A stretch of DNA of 17,920 nucleotides from the NCBI GenBank assembly GCA_023396045.1, contig JAEWXD010000056.1:1-17920 (forward strand). Direction: 5' to 3'. Shown here in pieces: positions 1 through 7,950 of the stretch; positions within the stretch are counted from its first letter, which is position 1; each line of letters starts with the position of its first letter. The translations under genes and the position numbers were made by a program. Under the pieces are notes generated by a model. The model was not told the origin of the DNA. It did not search any database and worked only from the letters and a program-made list of their open reading frames with translations. The DNA comes from Bacillota bacterium (lineage in GTDB: Bacteria > Bacillota > Clostridia > Christensenellales > Aristaeellaceae).

Positions 1-1
1 G

Positions 2-610
2 GTAAGCGTTGTAACCCAAGTGTTGGTAGATAAAAATGACCCTGCTTACCAAAATCTAAGCAAACCGGTGGGTATGTTCTACAGCAAGCAAGAAGCAGAA
101 AAATTGCAAGCTGAAAAAGGCTTTACCATGGTGGAAGATGCCGGCCGTGGTTATCGCCGTGTAGTAGCAAGCCCCAAACCCTTACGTATTGTAGAAATTG
201 ATGCCATTAAAACCTTGGTAAATAACGACATTGTTACCATCTGTGTAGGTGGTGGCGGTATACCGGTTATTGAAGAAAATGGGCTTCAAGGCAGTGCAGC
301 AGTTATTGATAAAGACTTTGCAGCTGCCACACTTGCCAAAGAATTGCAGGCAGATATGCTTGTTATTTTAACCAGTGTAGACGCTGTTGCTATCAATTTT
401 GGCAAAGAAAACCAAGAGTTTTTAAGCAACATTAGCATAGATCAAGCCAAGCAATATATTGCAGAAGGCCATTTTGCCAAAGGCAGTATGTTGCCTAAGG
501 TAGAAGCTGCTATGCAGTTTGCACAAACCGGTGGCAAAGCCATTATTGCTTCTTTGCAAAGTGCCAAAGATGCCCTTGCAGGCAACAGTGGCACTAGTAT
601 TGAAAAATAG
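2..610 (+). CDS. arcC: Carbamate kinase, C-terminal two thirds (5' end outside window)
   Basis: The reading frame is open from base 2 and encodes about 202 residues, against roughly 310 for the whole family, so the N-terminal third lies upstream of the window. The enzyme converts carbamoyl phosphate and ADP to carbamate and ATP, the energy-yielding step of arginine-deiminase or related carbamoyl-transfer fermentations in the cytoplasm. Family hallmarks visible are VVTQVLVDKNDPA at the left edge, GRGYRRVVASPKP, VTICVGGGGIPVI, an ILTSVDAVAINFG segment and the GSMLPKVEAA motif near the C terminus. The TAG stop is part of the Shine-Dalgarno of the next gene, 8 bases away, so the two are co-transcribed. 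The gene upstream, probably a carbamoyltransferase, cannot be seen. Identification is firm. Confidence 0.95.
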   Translation, partial: VSVVTQVLVDKNDPAYQNLSKPVGMFYSKQEAEKLQAEKGFTMVEDAGRGYRRVVASPKPLRIVEIDAIKTLVNNDIVTICVGGGGIPVIEENGLQGSAAVIDKDFAAATLAKELQADMLVILTSVDAVAINFGKENQEFLSNISIDQAKQYIAEGHFAKGSMLPKVEAAMQFAQTGGKAIIASLQSAKDALAGNSGTSIEK

Positions 611-618
611 GAGAGATT

Positions 619-1710
619 ATGAAACTTCCCATCTATAAAGCCCCGGACTTCACACAAGAAAAATTTGTAAATGCGCCGGATTGTAAAATGGCCATTTGCG
701 AAAAAGATGGTGTAGTGCCGGACTATTACCACAGCACTAGTATGTTTCCGGAATACTTCAAGGTTAACGGAAAGTGGATATTGGCAGAAGAAAGCCGTAT
801 GGATTCTTCTGTTGTGTACGACAGCAACAACGTTTTCCAAGTGGTAGAAAATAGAAATGTAAAAAAAGGCGACCGTGTAGTTTTGGGTAGAACCGAAAAT
901 GCTGAAGAAGGTATATTCGTTTTTGCAGATGCATTTATTGAAAAAACATCTACCAATGAAGATCAATTTGTATTCCGTCAAGGCAGAAGCCGTGAAACAT
1001 CTTATGCAAAAGATTATGACGAACTCATTGAACTTTTAAAACACGAAAAAGAACACGGCAACGTGCTTTGGGTGCTTGGCCCGGCCTTTAGTTTTGACTC
1101 CGGCGCACGCCGTGCTATGCAAAGTATGGTGGAACAGGGTTATGTTCATGGTGTTATGGCAGGCAATGCACTGGCAACCCACGATTTAGAAGGTGGCTTG
1201 TTGCATACTGCGCTTGGCCAAGATATTTATACACAAATCAGCCAGCCCAACGGCCACTATAACCATCTTGATGTTATTAACAAAGTGCGTAGAAGCGGCT
1301 CTATACATCAATTTGTAGAGGATTATAAAATAGACAACGGCATTATGTATGCTTGCGTTAAGAACAATGTACCCTTTGTACTCGCTGGCTCTATTCGTGA
1401 TGATGGTCCTCTTCCGGAAGTGATCGGCAACGTATATGAAGCACAAAGTGCAATGCGTGAAATGGTAAAAAAAGCCACTACAATTATTTGCTTGGCAACC
1501 ATGTTACACACCATTGCCACCGGTAATATGACCCCTTGCTTCCGTAAAATGAAAGACGGAACCATTCGCCCCTTGTATCTCTATACGGTAGATGCAGATG
1601 AGTTTGTGGTTAATAAATTATTGGATAGAGGTAGCCTTGCTGCCAAAACCATTGTAACCAACGTGCAAGACTTTATTACTAAAGTAGAAGCAGGCGTAAG
1701 CAAAAAATAG
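619..1710 (+). CDS. Archaeal-type ornithine cyclodeaminase homologue (LOR/SDH domain, TIGR00300-like)
   Basis: This 363-residue cytoplasmic protein resembles the NAD-dependent ornithine cyclodeaminase family of methanogens and the C-terminal half of cyanobacterial ArgZ/AgrE, which turns ornithine into proline and ammonia. It is not the mu-crystallin-type cyclodeaminase. The first ~110 residues fit the LOR/SDH conserved region. A Rossmann-like part follows with VLGPAFSFDSGARRAM, MAGNALATHDLEGGLLHTA, GHYNHLDVINKVRRSGSI, NNVPFVLAGSIRDDGPLPE and MLHTIATGNMTPC, blocks I recall from that family. No arginine-dihydrolase domain is attached. The ribosome site TAGGAGAG overlaps the stop of the carbamate kinase gene. 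Next to a carbamate kinase, a role in disposing of ornithine from arginine breakdown is plausible. The substrate is inferred from family and context, and another amino acid is possible. Confidence 0.75.
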   Translation: MKLPIYKAPDFTQEKFVNAPDCKMAICEKDGVVPDYYHSTSMFPEYFKVNGKWILAEESRMDSSVVYDSNNVFQVVENRNVKKGDRVVLGRTENAEEGIFVFADAFIEKTSTNEDQFVFRQGRSRETSYAKDYDELIELLKHEKEHGNVLWVLGPAFSFDSGARRAMQSMVEQGYVHGVMAGNALATHDLEGGLLHTALGQDIYTQISQPNGHYNHLDVINKVRRSGSIHQFVEDYKIDNGIMYACVKNNVPFVLAGSIRDDGPLPEVIGNVYEAQSAMREMVKKATTIICLATMLHTIATGNMTPCFRKMKDGTIRPLYLYTVDADEFVVNKLLDRGSLAAKTIVTNVQDFITKVEAGVSKK

Positions 1711-1721
1711 GAGAATTCAGA

Positions 1722-3692
1722 ATGGAAATCAATCAAAAAGCAGTCAACCAAATTCGTGTATTGGGTGCAGAAATTGTGCAAAAAGCAAACAGTGGCCATC
1801 CTGGCGCAGCCATGGGCATGGCACCACTGGTATATGCACTGTATGCAAACGCTATGCGCTACAGCAGTAAAAACAGCAAATGGGCAAACCGCGATAGATT
1901 TGTGCTATCCAGCGGCCATGCCAGTGCTTTGCTCTATTCTACATTGCATATGTTTGGCTTTAAGGTAAGCAAAGAAGACCTATTGCAATTTAGGCAATGG
2001 GGAAGCATTACCCCCGGCCACCCGGAATTTGGCCTTACCGATGGTGTAGAAAACACCTCTGGCCCATTGGGGCAAGGTATTGCCAATGCCGTTGGTTTTG
2101 CCATTGCAGAAAGCATGCTCGCAGCCAAATTCAACAAAGAAGACTACCCCATTGTAGACCACTATACCTATTGTGTTTGTGGCGATGGCTGTATGATGGA
2201 GGGTGTAGCAAGCGAAGCAAGCTCCCTTGCAGGTACGTTGCAATTGGGCAAATTGATTTTGCTTTATGATGATAACGAAATTTCTATTGAAGGCAATACC
2301 GATATTGCCATGAAGGAAGATGTAGGCAAACGTTACGAAGCTTATGGCTGGCAAGTTGTGCGTGTGCAGGATGGCAACGATTATAGTCAAATTGCAGCAG
2401 CAATTGAACTTGCCAAGGCAGACAACAGACCAAGCCTTATTATTTGCCCAACCATTATTGGTTTTGGTTGCACAAGCAAACAAGGTACAGCAGATGTACA
2501 CGGTGCCCCTCTTGGCGAAGCTGGTGTAGCAGAAGCTAAAAAAGTTCTTGGCATCAATACAGAAGCCTATGGCATTTTAGAAGATGTACAAGCCTATTTA
2601 GCAGCCATTGCCAATGAAAAAGCCAAAGCAGAAGACGAATGGAACGCACTTGCAGCAGCCTATGCAAAAGCTTACCCGGAATTATGGGCAGAGTACGAGC
2701 AATGGCATAGCCCTATTGCACAAAGCGTTCTTGCAAACGAAGCACTCTATGCTTTTGATAAAAAAGACGCAACCCGTAACACTTCCGGTGCAGTGATCAA
2801 CCGTTTGGCAAATATGATTCCAAACTTAATTGGTGGCTCTGCAGACTTAGCTCCAAGCAATAAAACCGACATCAAAGGTGGCGGCAGCTATAGCAGCGAA
2901 AACCGTTTGGGTAGAAATATCCACTTTGGTGTACGCGAACATGCTATGAGCGCCATTTGTAACGGTATTGCATTGCATGGTGGTCTGCATGTGTTCTGTG
3001 GCACATTCTTCATTTTCAGTGACTATTGCAAAAATGCTATTCGTATGAGCGCCATTCAACACTTACCGGTAGTATATGTGCTTACACACGACTCCATTGG
3101 TGTTGGTGAAGACGGTGCAACACATGAACCAATTGAGCAATTGGCTGGCTTGCGTGCTATGCCCAACCTCAATGTATATCGTCCTGCCGATGGTAAAGAA
3201 AGTGCATACGCATGGGTACAAGCTTTGCAAAGCAATGGCCCAAGTGCATTGGTGCTTTCTCGCCAAAACTTGCCTTGCTACGAAAACTCTGGCGCAGATA
3301 CTTTGCGTGGTGCCTATATATTAAGCCCAAGCAAAAAAGAAGTGCCGGATTGTATCCTCATGGCATCAGGCTCTGAAGTAGAATACATTATGCAAGCACA
3401 AGAAATTTTAGCCAAAGAAAACATTGATTGCCGTGTTGTTTCTGTACCTTGTATGGAAGTGTTTGAACAACAACCTTGCGAATACAAAAAATCTGTATTG
3501 CCATGTGCTGTACGCAAACGTGTAGCTATGGAAGCAGGTGCTACTATGCCTTGGTATAAATATGTTGGTTTGGATGGTATCGTGCTTGGTATAGACAAGT
3601 TCGGTGCTTCTGCCCCTGCTGATGTTCTATTCAAAGAATATGGCATGCACAGCGATGCTGTAGTTGCAGCCGTTAAAAAATTATTTGCATAA
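1722..3692 (+). CDS. tkt: Transketolase
   Basis: The full-length 656-residue transketolase is a thiamine-diphosphate enzyme of the non-oxidative pentose phosphate pathway. It moves two-carbon ketol units between sugar phosphates. The N-terminal diphosphate-binding domain shows KANSGHPGAAMG (His26), SSGHASALLY, NTSGPLGQGIANAVG and the TPP signature starting GDGCMMEG at 154. The pyrimidine domain carries HFGVREHAM with the catalytic glutamate near residue 406, then VYVLTHDSIGVGEDGATHEP. It starts 11 bases after the cyclodeaminase stop behind TAGGAG, so it belongs to the same operon, and a strong terminator follows. Pairing with arginine/ornithine genes is not an obvious pathway link; in anaerobes transketolase mainly makes pentoses for nucleotides. 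Identity is certain. Confidence 0.98.
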   Translation: MEINQKAVNQIRVLGAEIVQKANSGHPGAAMGMAPLVYALYANAMRYSSKNSKWANRDRFVLSSGHASALLYSTLHMFGFKVSKEDLLQFRQWGSITPGHPEFGLTDGVENTSGPLGQGIANAVGFAIAESMLAAKFNKEDYPIVDHYTYCVCGDGCMMEGVASEASSLAGTLQLGKLILLYDDNEISIEGNTDIAMKEDVGKRYEAYGWQVVRVQDGNDYSQIAAAIELAKADNRPSLIICPTIIGFGCTSKQGTADVHGAPLGEAGVAEAKKVLGINTEAYGILEDVQAYLAAIANEKAKAEDEWNALAAAYAKAYPELWAEYEQWHSPIAQSVLANEALYAFDKKDATRNTSGAVINRLANMIPNLIGGSADLAPSNKTDIKGGGSYSSENRLGRNIHFGVREHAMSAICNGIALHGGLHVFCGTFFIFSDYCKNAIRMSAIQHLPVVYVLTHDSIGVGEDGATHEPIEQLAGLRAMPNLNVYRPADGKESAYAWVQALQSNGPSALVLSRQNLPCYENSGADTLRGAYILSPSKKEVPDCILMASGSEVEYIMQAQEILAKENIDCRVVSVPCMEVFEQQPCEYKKSVLPCAVRKRVAMEAGATMPWYKYVGLDGIVLGIDKFGASAPADVLFKEYGMHSDAVVAAVKKLFA

Positions 3693-3711
3693 CTATAAAA
3701 CGATTTTAATG

Positions 3712-3753
3712 AACTGTAGACAAACATATGTATTATGTTTGTCTACAGTTTTT
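3712..3753 (+). terminator. Rho-independent terminator after tkt
   Basis: A 17-bp perfect stem (3712-3728 pairing with 3734-3750) encloses the 5-base loop TGTAT and is followed by a run of five T. The flanking A/T pairs would also let it work for transcripts from the right, although no minus-strand gene ends here. It closes the arcC-tkt operon. Confidence 0.9.
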
Positions 3754-3795
3754 AGTATCTTGAATTTACAATCTAAGTGCAACCAAAAATGGGAA

Positions 3796-3825
3796 ATGTC
3801 AAAATGTATTACCGTATGCTATACT
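3796..3825 (+). promoter_or_regulatory. Candidate promoter of the GH114-like gene
   Basis: An extended -10 (TGCTATACT, hexamer 3820-3825) follows an ATGTCA -35-like hexamer (3796-3801, 4 of 6 consensus) at 18 bases. It lies after the tkt terminator and ahead of the next gene, where a promoter is expected. Confidence 0.5.
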
Positions 3826-3847
3826 ATACGATATATAAGGGGTTATT

Positions 3848-3880
3848 ATGGAACGTGCAGTTAACATAATAAATATTTAG
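3848..3880 (+). CDS. Possible 10-codon leader ORF
   Basis: ATG at 3848 sits 6-7 bases behind a good ribosome site (AAGGGG) and encodes only MERAVNIINI before a TAG at 3878-3880. The stop overlaps the Shine-Dalgarno of the following gene, a layout typical of translational coupling or a leader peptide. There is no homology to judge by, and it may be chance or a relic of a lost gene start. Confidence 0.25.
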   Translation: MERAVNIINI

Positions 3881-3892
3881 GTGAAGTATTGT

Positions 3893-4720
3893 ATGTGCAA
3901 ATGTGTAAAAAAATCAGTGATATGGCTTTGCTTGCTTAGTGTTCTTAGTGTTTTGCTTTATTTTCCTTTAAATGTTTTTGCAGACACGCATGAATATGGA
4001 GTATTTCTTGGTATAAATGGCAACGAAATACCTCGTTTACAAGGGTACAAGCTGGTTGTTATTGAGCCTTCAGAGTTTTCGGCAGAGCAAGTTGAACAAT
4101 TACACGCAGCAAAAAGCGTGGTTTATGGTTATTTGAATATTGGAGCAATAGAAGAATATCGCAGGTATTATTCACAATTTAAAACAATGCTGCTGGATGT
4201 GTATGAAGATTGGCCGGACGAGCGTTGGGTAAATGTCAGTATTCCTGCTTGGAAATATTTTGTTGTAGAGAAGCTTGGAAAAAAATACGCACACCTGGGA
4301 TTGGACGGCTTTTTCTTGGATAATGCAGATGTATATTATCATTATCCCAAAGAAGAGATATTTCAGGGGCTTTGTTCTATTTTGCAAGGCTTAAAACAAT
4401 ATAACATTCCTTTGATAATCAATGGCGGAGATATGTTTGTATCTAAATGCATAGAGCAACAAATTGCCAAAGATTTGTTTGATGCAGTGAACCAAGAAAC
4501 CGTTTTTACAAGCATAAACTTTAAAAATAAAACCTATGGTAAACAAAATACAAAAGAAACAAAGTATTTTGCAGACTATCTTGCAAAAGTAAAGAAACAC
4601 GGGCTATCTGTGTATTTGCTGGAATATGCTGCAGACGAGGCATTAACGAAAAAAATTGATGTTTATTGTAAACAAAACGGATATATATGGTATAATGCTA
4701 AGGATTTAGAGTTGCGTTGA
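3893..4720 (+). CDS. Secreted GH114-like glycosidase (endo-alpha-1,4-polygalactosaminidase family)
   Basis: The start ATG 3893 is preferred over an in-frame GTG at 3881, because that GTG is itself part of the AGGTGA ribosome site, 9 bases upstream of the ATG. The 275-residue product begins with a signal peptide (KK near residue 6, hydrophobic stretch 9-29, cleavage likely after VFA at 30). The mature part looks like the GH114/TM1410 TIM-barrel family: YGVFLGINGNEI, VVYGYLNIGAIEEYR, ERWVNVSIPAW and LGLDGFFLDNADVY, the last containing the acidic residues expected in the active site (around 138, 143 and 146). Members cut galactosamine-rich polymers such as fungal or biofilm exopolysaccharide, but bacterial relatives are mostly untested. 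It is probably exported and hydrolytic; the substrate is unknown. The next gene begins 43 bases downstream and may share its transcript. Confidence 0.7.
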   Translation: MCKCVKKSVIWLCLLSVLSVLLYFPLNVFADTHEYGVFLGINGNEIPRLQGYKLVVIEPSEFSAEQVEQLHAAKSVVYGYLNIGAIEEYRRYYSQFKTMLLDVYEDWPDERWVNVSIPAWKYFVVEKLGKKYAHLGLDGFFLDNADVYYHYPKEEIFQGLCSILQGLKQYNIPLIINGGDMFVSKCIEQQIAKDLFDAVNQETVFTSINFKNKTYGKQNTKETKYFADYLAKVKKHGLSVYLLEYAADEALTKKIDVYCKQNGYIWYNAKDLELR

Positions 4721-4763
4721 TTTTGAGCGCGTATACATGAAAAAACGGAAAAAGGAAATAGAT

Positions 4764-5282
4764 ATGATATTAAATATAGGTGTATTACTGGTACTGGTTA
4801 TTTTTATTGGATATTTTGCAGGAGTTTCTAAGGAAAGACGTTTTGATTTACCAAAGGCTTTTGTATTTGTGGCATGTGAAACCGTTATTGGAATTACTTT
4901 GTTTATTGCCTTTAATTTTTTTGTGTATAGAACTGCACTTGCTGAAGTTTTAAGTGACTTTTTGGGAAGCTTATTCTTGCTTATTTTGAATATTGCCATT
5001 ATCAATGGAATTATTCTGTATTGGGTTATTCGTCTTTTGGTGCGTAAATTTAACATAAATGATAGGGTTGTAGTTCTTTCTGAGTATATCATTCAATGGT
5101 CGTTGATTTATATCACCATATATCAAGTGATTTTTGATAATTTACTTTCTAAAGAGGTTTTAGAGGAAATGATGAAATTGGATATCACTACCCCTGCAGA
5201 TGTGATGACATTTGTATTGCCCGCACATATTTCTTCGTGGGTTGCTGTTGTATTATATAGAGTGTATCGAAAAAACATATAA
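4764..5282 (+). CDS. Small polytopic membrane protein, unknown
   Basis: An ATG at 4737 would add nine lysine-rich residues but has no ribosome site. ATG 4764 has AAAGGA 7 bases upstream and starts directly with a membrane segment, so it is preferred (172 residues). Hydrophobic stretches at about 1-20, 32-55, 67-93, 109-128 and 147-167 suggest four or five membrane helices, with a basic loop around 94-101 and a short acidic stretch (EVLEEMMKLD) before the last helix. I recognise no family and see no catalytic motif. It follows the GH114-like gene closely on the same strand and may be in one transcript with it. Confidence 0.75.
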   Translation: MILNIGVLLVLVIFIGYFAGVSKERRFDLPKAFVFVACETVIGITLFIAFNFFVYRTALAEVLSDFLGSLFLLILNIAIINGIILYWVIRLLVRKFNINDRVVVLSEYIIQWSLIYITIYQVIFDNLLSKEVLEEMMKLDITTPADVMTFVLPAHISSWVAVVLYRVYRKNI

Positions 5283-5394
5283 AAATATAAATTTAGATTA
5301 AAAAAAGTAGAAAAAATGCACTATATTAACGAAAAACCTTTATTTTAGCCATTTTCTTAACATAAATTTTTTTTGAATTTTTTTATAAAAAGTG

Positions 5395-5423
5395 TTGACA
5401 TAAAAATTGAATTGTGTTATTAT
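5395..5423 (+). promoter_or_regulatory. Strong promoter of the tRNA array
   Basis: A perfect -35 TTGACA (5395-5400), a 17-base spacer and -10 TATTAT (5418-5423) lie about 31 bases ahead of the first tRNA. A/T tracts just upstream (5365-5390) resemble an UP element, as is usual for stable-RNA genes. Confidence 0.85.
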
Positions 5424-5454
5424 TAACTACGTTGCAAGTGCAACACTGAAATGT

Positions 5455-5530
5455 GGGAGCATAGCTCAGTTGGGAGAGCATCTGCCTTACAAGCAGAGGG
5501 TCATAGGTTCGAGCCCTATTGTTCCCACCA
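5455..5530 (+). tRNA. tRNA-Val (anticodon TAC)
   Basis: This 76-nt cloverleaf has a 7-bp acceptor stem GGGAGCA/TGTTCCC, D-arm GCTC..GAGC, anticodon loop CTTACAA and T-loop TTCGAGC. The 3' CCA is encoded. It is first in a five-gene array. Confidence 0.97.
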
Positions 5531-5538
5531 TTTTTATT

Positions 5539-5615
5539 GGCTCGGTAGTTCAGTTGGTTAGAATGCCAGCCTGTCACGCTGGAGGTCGAGGGTTCGAGCC
5601 CCTTCCGAGTCGCCA
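5539..5615 (+). tRNA. tRNA-Asp (anticodon GTC)
   Basis: This 77-nt cloverleaf has acceptor GGCTCGG/CCGAGTC (one G-T pair), anticodon loop CTGTCAC, T-loop TTCGAGC, discriminator G and encoded CCA. Confidence 0.97.
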
Positions 5616-5619
5616 GAAT

Positions 5620-5695
5620 GCCTCGGTAGCTCAGTCGGTAGAGCAGAAGACTGAAAATCTTCGTGTCGGTGGTTCGATTCCGCCCCGAGGCACCA
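5620..5695 (+). tRNA. tRNA-Phe (anticodon GAA)
   Basis: This 76-nt cloverleaf has acceptor GCCTCGG/CCGAGGC, anticodon loop CTGAAAA, T-loop TTCGATT and encoded CCA. It lies only 4 bases after tRNA-Asp. Confidence 0.97.
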
Positions 5696-5702
5696 TAATA
5701 AT

Positions 5703-5778
5703 GCGGTAGTAGCTCAGCTGGTAGAGTGCCACCTTGCCAAGGTGGATGTCGCGAGTTCGAATCTCGTCTACCGCTCCA
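5703..5778 (+). tRNA. tRNA-Gly (anticodon GCC)
   Basis: This 76-nt cloverleaf has acceptor GCGGTAG/CTACCGC, anticodon loop TTGCCAA, T-loop TTCGAAT and encoded CCA. Confidence 0.97.
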
Positions 5779-5786
5779 CCTTATTT

Positions 5787-5861
5787 GGTGCCATAGCCAA
5801 GTGGTAAGGCCAAGGTCTGCAAAACCTTTATTCCCCAGTTCAAATCTGGGTGGCACCTCCA
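5787..5861 (+). tRNA. tRNA-Cys (anticodon GCA)
   Basis: This 75-nt cloverleaf has acceptor GGTGCCA/TGGCACC, anticodon loop TCTGCAA, T-loop TTCAAAT and encoded CCA. It is last in the array, with a terminator beginning 4 bases later. Confidence 0.96.
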
Positions 5862-5864
5862 CAT

Positions 5865-5891
5865 AAACCTGCTATGTGCGCAGGTTTTTTT
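5865..5891 (+). terminator. Terminator of the tRNA array
   Basis: An 8-bp stem, AAACCTGC (5865-5872) with GCAGGTTT (5880-5887), has a 7-base loop and runs into seven T (5885-5891). Confidence 0.92.
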
Positions 5892-5945
5892 ATTTTAAAG
5901 GCTAATTTTATATTCTATGTAAAAACAACTTGGTTGTTTATTTTT

Positions 5946-6005
5946 TTGACATTTTTTCGAATCATATAGTATATGTATTTAGAATAAAATAGCAGCAATA
6001 CATAT
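5946..6005 (+). promoter_or_regulatory. Orphan promoter-like site with inverted repeat
   Basis: A perfect TTGACA (5946-5951) lies 18 bases before a weak TATATG (5970-5975). A 9-bp inverted repeat (ATATGTATT 5971-5979, AATACATAT 5997-6005, 17-base gap) starts inside the -10. No coding frame follows on this strand before the convergent amylosucrase gene, so this is either chance in A/T-rich DNA or the start of a short RNA. The rest of the 5892-6111 gap holds only the hairpin described next. Confidence 0.3.
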
Positions 6006-6069
6006 TTTTAGAATATTGTTTTTACAAAAGAAATCCAAAATAGAATGGATATATTATTCAAGCAATATA

Positions 6070-6099
6070 AAAACCACAAAGCCCATGCCTTGCGGTTTT
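6070..6099 (-). terminator. Hairpin after the amylosucrase gene
   Basis: A 13-bp stem with two G-T pairs (6070-6082 with 6087-6099) and a 4-base loop lies 13 bases beyond the stop of the minus-strand gene. Read on the minus strand it ends in a short T run of five, so it is a fair but not strong terminator. Confidence 0.65.
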
Positions 6100-6111
6100 A
6101 AATGCTAAAAT

Positions 6112-7917
6112 TTAGCTTATTTTTTCAAGCCATAGATATTGGTTGGCTGTGAGCATGATGCCGTTTTCTGCCTTATATTTTTGGCCTGTAAACAGGTCTT
6201 TAAATTCACCTTGCAAGTGAGGCATATAAGCACCGCGTGGTTCGTTGTTAAAGTTGTATAAGCAAACCAGTTTTTTGTTTTCGTTTTCTCTTACTAAGCA
6301 TAAAACACTGTGGTGTCTGGTTTCTAAGGTATATACTTTGCTATCTGCTTTAAAACAAACATGCTCCTTATGCAAGTTTCGTAGCTGTTCTATACCGTGG
6401 AAAACACGGCTTACTGCAGTTGTAGGGTTCTTTAATTCTGCAAGTGTATTATGTTTAAATGCACTGCGATGTAGGTAGCGACTATCCACTTGTTTATGAG
6501 GGTCTAATTCATAGTCCCAATCATTTTTTTGCGCAATTTCATCCCCACTATTCAACATAGGCATACCCTTAACATTGAGCATTACTGCGTGCATAAACAA
6601 TATGCGTTGTATTGCTTGCTCTACTTCATGGGGGTAACGCGCACTTTCCAGCCCGCAAAGGCTGGCGGTAGTGCCGCAGGTTCTGGCATCTTCTGTTATT
6701 GGGTCATAATTATATAGCGCACCACGGGCATAGCTTCCTTCAAAATTGCCCTGGTAGAAGTTGTACAAAAACTTTTTGTGTAAAAGGGGATCAATTCCCA
6801 ATTGTTTTTCTTCCCATTCGTCCAACCCCCAACCAATATCATCATGGCAACGCAGGTAGTTTACAAAATAGCAATGAGGAGGCAGGCTGTTCAGTTTATC
6901 TAAGTCAATTTTAAGCAACCTTGCATCTTGTGCCGCCAAGGCACTCCACATATTTACCATGGTACTTACATTGTAAAGCACATGGCATTCTGGTTTTTCA
7001 GGTGTGCCAAAATAGGCAACGAGTTCATGTGGCGGCATTACTACTTCGCCCTTTAAAATACAAGCAGGTGCAACGCAATCCAACGCAATGCGAATCAGGC
7101 GCAATATGGTATGTACCTTAGGCAAGTTTCTGCAACTGGTATATAGTTCTTTCCAAATATATGGCACAGCATCCAAACGCAATACTTCCACACCCATGTT
7201 GCATAAAGTAAGCATGTTTTGCAGCATTTCGCGGAACACATGGGGGTTGGCATAGTTCAAATCCCATTGGTAAGGATAGAAGGTAGTCATTACATGATGG
7301 CCAAATTCCGGCACATAAGTAAAGTTACCGGGTGCAGTGCTTGGGAACACCTGTGGTAATGTTTTTTCATATTCTCCGGGAATATAATTATCACGGAATA
7401 TGTGGTAGTAGCCCATATAGTGATAATCCCCTGCCACTGCTTTTTTTGCCCATGTGTGGGAACTGGCTGTGTGGTTCATTACAAAGTCTAAACACAGGGA
7501 TATATTGTTTTCACGCAATGCATCACAAAGGTTCACGAGGTCTTGATTACTACCAAATTTTTCATCTACCTGCGTAAAATCTTCTACAGCATACCCGCCA
7601 TCGTTGTTATCTTTGGGCATTTTAAGCAGTGGCATCAGGTGCAAGTAACGTATTCCTAATCCTTTTAAATAGGGGATTTTGGATTGTAAGCCTTGCAAAT
7701 CTTTAGCAAATAAGTCGGTATACATCGTAATACCCAACATATCGTTTTGCTTGTACCAATCGGCAGCACGGCTTTCATCCAATTGTTTTAATGCAGGTTT
7801 ACGTTCGGCTTGCATTTGCTTTAGCATTTGTATTACTTCTTGCAATTGCTCTGCGTTGTTATATAGCTCCATGTAGAGCCAAGAAAATTCATCTCTATAT
7901 TGTTCAAATCGGTTCAT
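6112..7917 (-). CDS. Amylosucrase-type glucosyltransferase (GH13)
   Basis: This 601-residue cytoplasmic protein has no signal peptide and matches amylosucrase/sucrose hydrolase (GH13 subfamily 4) in length and layout. It has a helical N-terminal domain (1-~85), then a catalytic barrel with IPYLKGLGIRYLHLMPLL, NDGGYAVEDF, DFVMNH at 144-149, TLPQVFPSTAPGNF, YQWDLNYANP, the nucleophile in RLDA (Asp249), the acid/base in KGEVV (Glu291) and RCHDDIGW (His358, Asp359). A C-terminal beta domain closes it. Amylosucrase splits sucrose and grows an alpha-1,4-glucan, releasing fructose; some relatives only hydrolyse sucrose. The start is set by GAGGT 7 bases upstream. It stands alone, with no sucrose transporter, fructokinase or regulator beside it. 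Polymerase versus hydrolase activity cannot be told from motifs. Confidence 0.88.
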   Translation of the reverse strand: MNRFEQYRDEFSWLYMELYNNAEQLQEVIQMLKQMQAERKPALKQLDESRAADWYKQNDMLGITMYTDLFAKDLQGLQSKIPYLKGLGIRYLHLMPLLKMPKDNNDGGYAVEDFTQVDEKFGSNQDLVNLCDALRENNISLCLDFVMNHTASSHTWAKKAVAGDYHYMGYYHIFRDNYIPGEYEKTLPQVFPSTAPGNFTYVPEFGHHVMTTFYPYQWDLNYANPHVFREMLQNMLTLCNMGVEVLRLDAVPYIWKELYTSCRNLPKVHTILRLIRIALDCVAPACILKGEVVMPPHELVAYFGTPEKPECHVLYNVSTMVNMWSALAAQDARLLKIDLDKLNSLPPHCYFVNYLRCHDDIGWGLDEWEEKQLGIDPLLHKKFLYNFYQGNFEGSYARGALYNYDPITEDARTCGTTASLCGLESARYPHEVEQAIQRILFMHAVMLNVKGMPMLNSGDEIAQKNDWDYELDPHKQVDSRYLHRSAFKHNTLAELKNPTTAVSRVFHGIEQLRNLHKEHVCFKADSKVYTLETRHHSVLCLVRENENKKLVCLYNFNNEPRGAYMPHLQGEFKDLFTGQKYKAENGIMLTANQYLWLEKIS

Positions 7918-7950
7918 AATTACCTCAGATTGTATTTTATTAATAATTTT

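Noticed and set aside
442..981. Minus-strand open frames inside arcC and the cyclodeaminase gene, and similar shadows under tkt
   Set aside because: They are antisense to clearly recognised proteins, lack ribosome sites and show no domain-like composition.
5383..5862. Long open frames on both strands across the tRNA array
   Set aside because: They coincide exactly with five well-formed tRNA genes; translation-like peptides from tRNA arrays are a known artefact.
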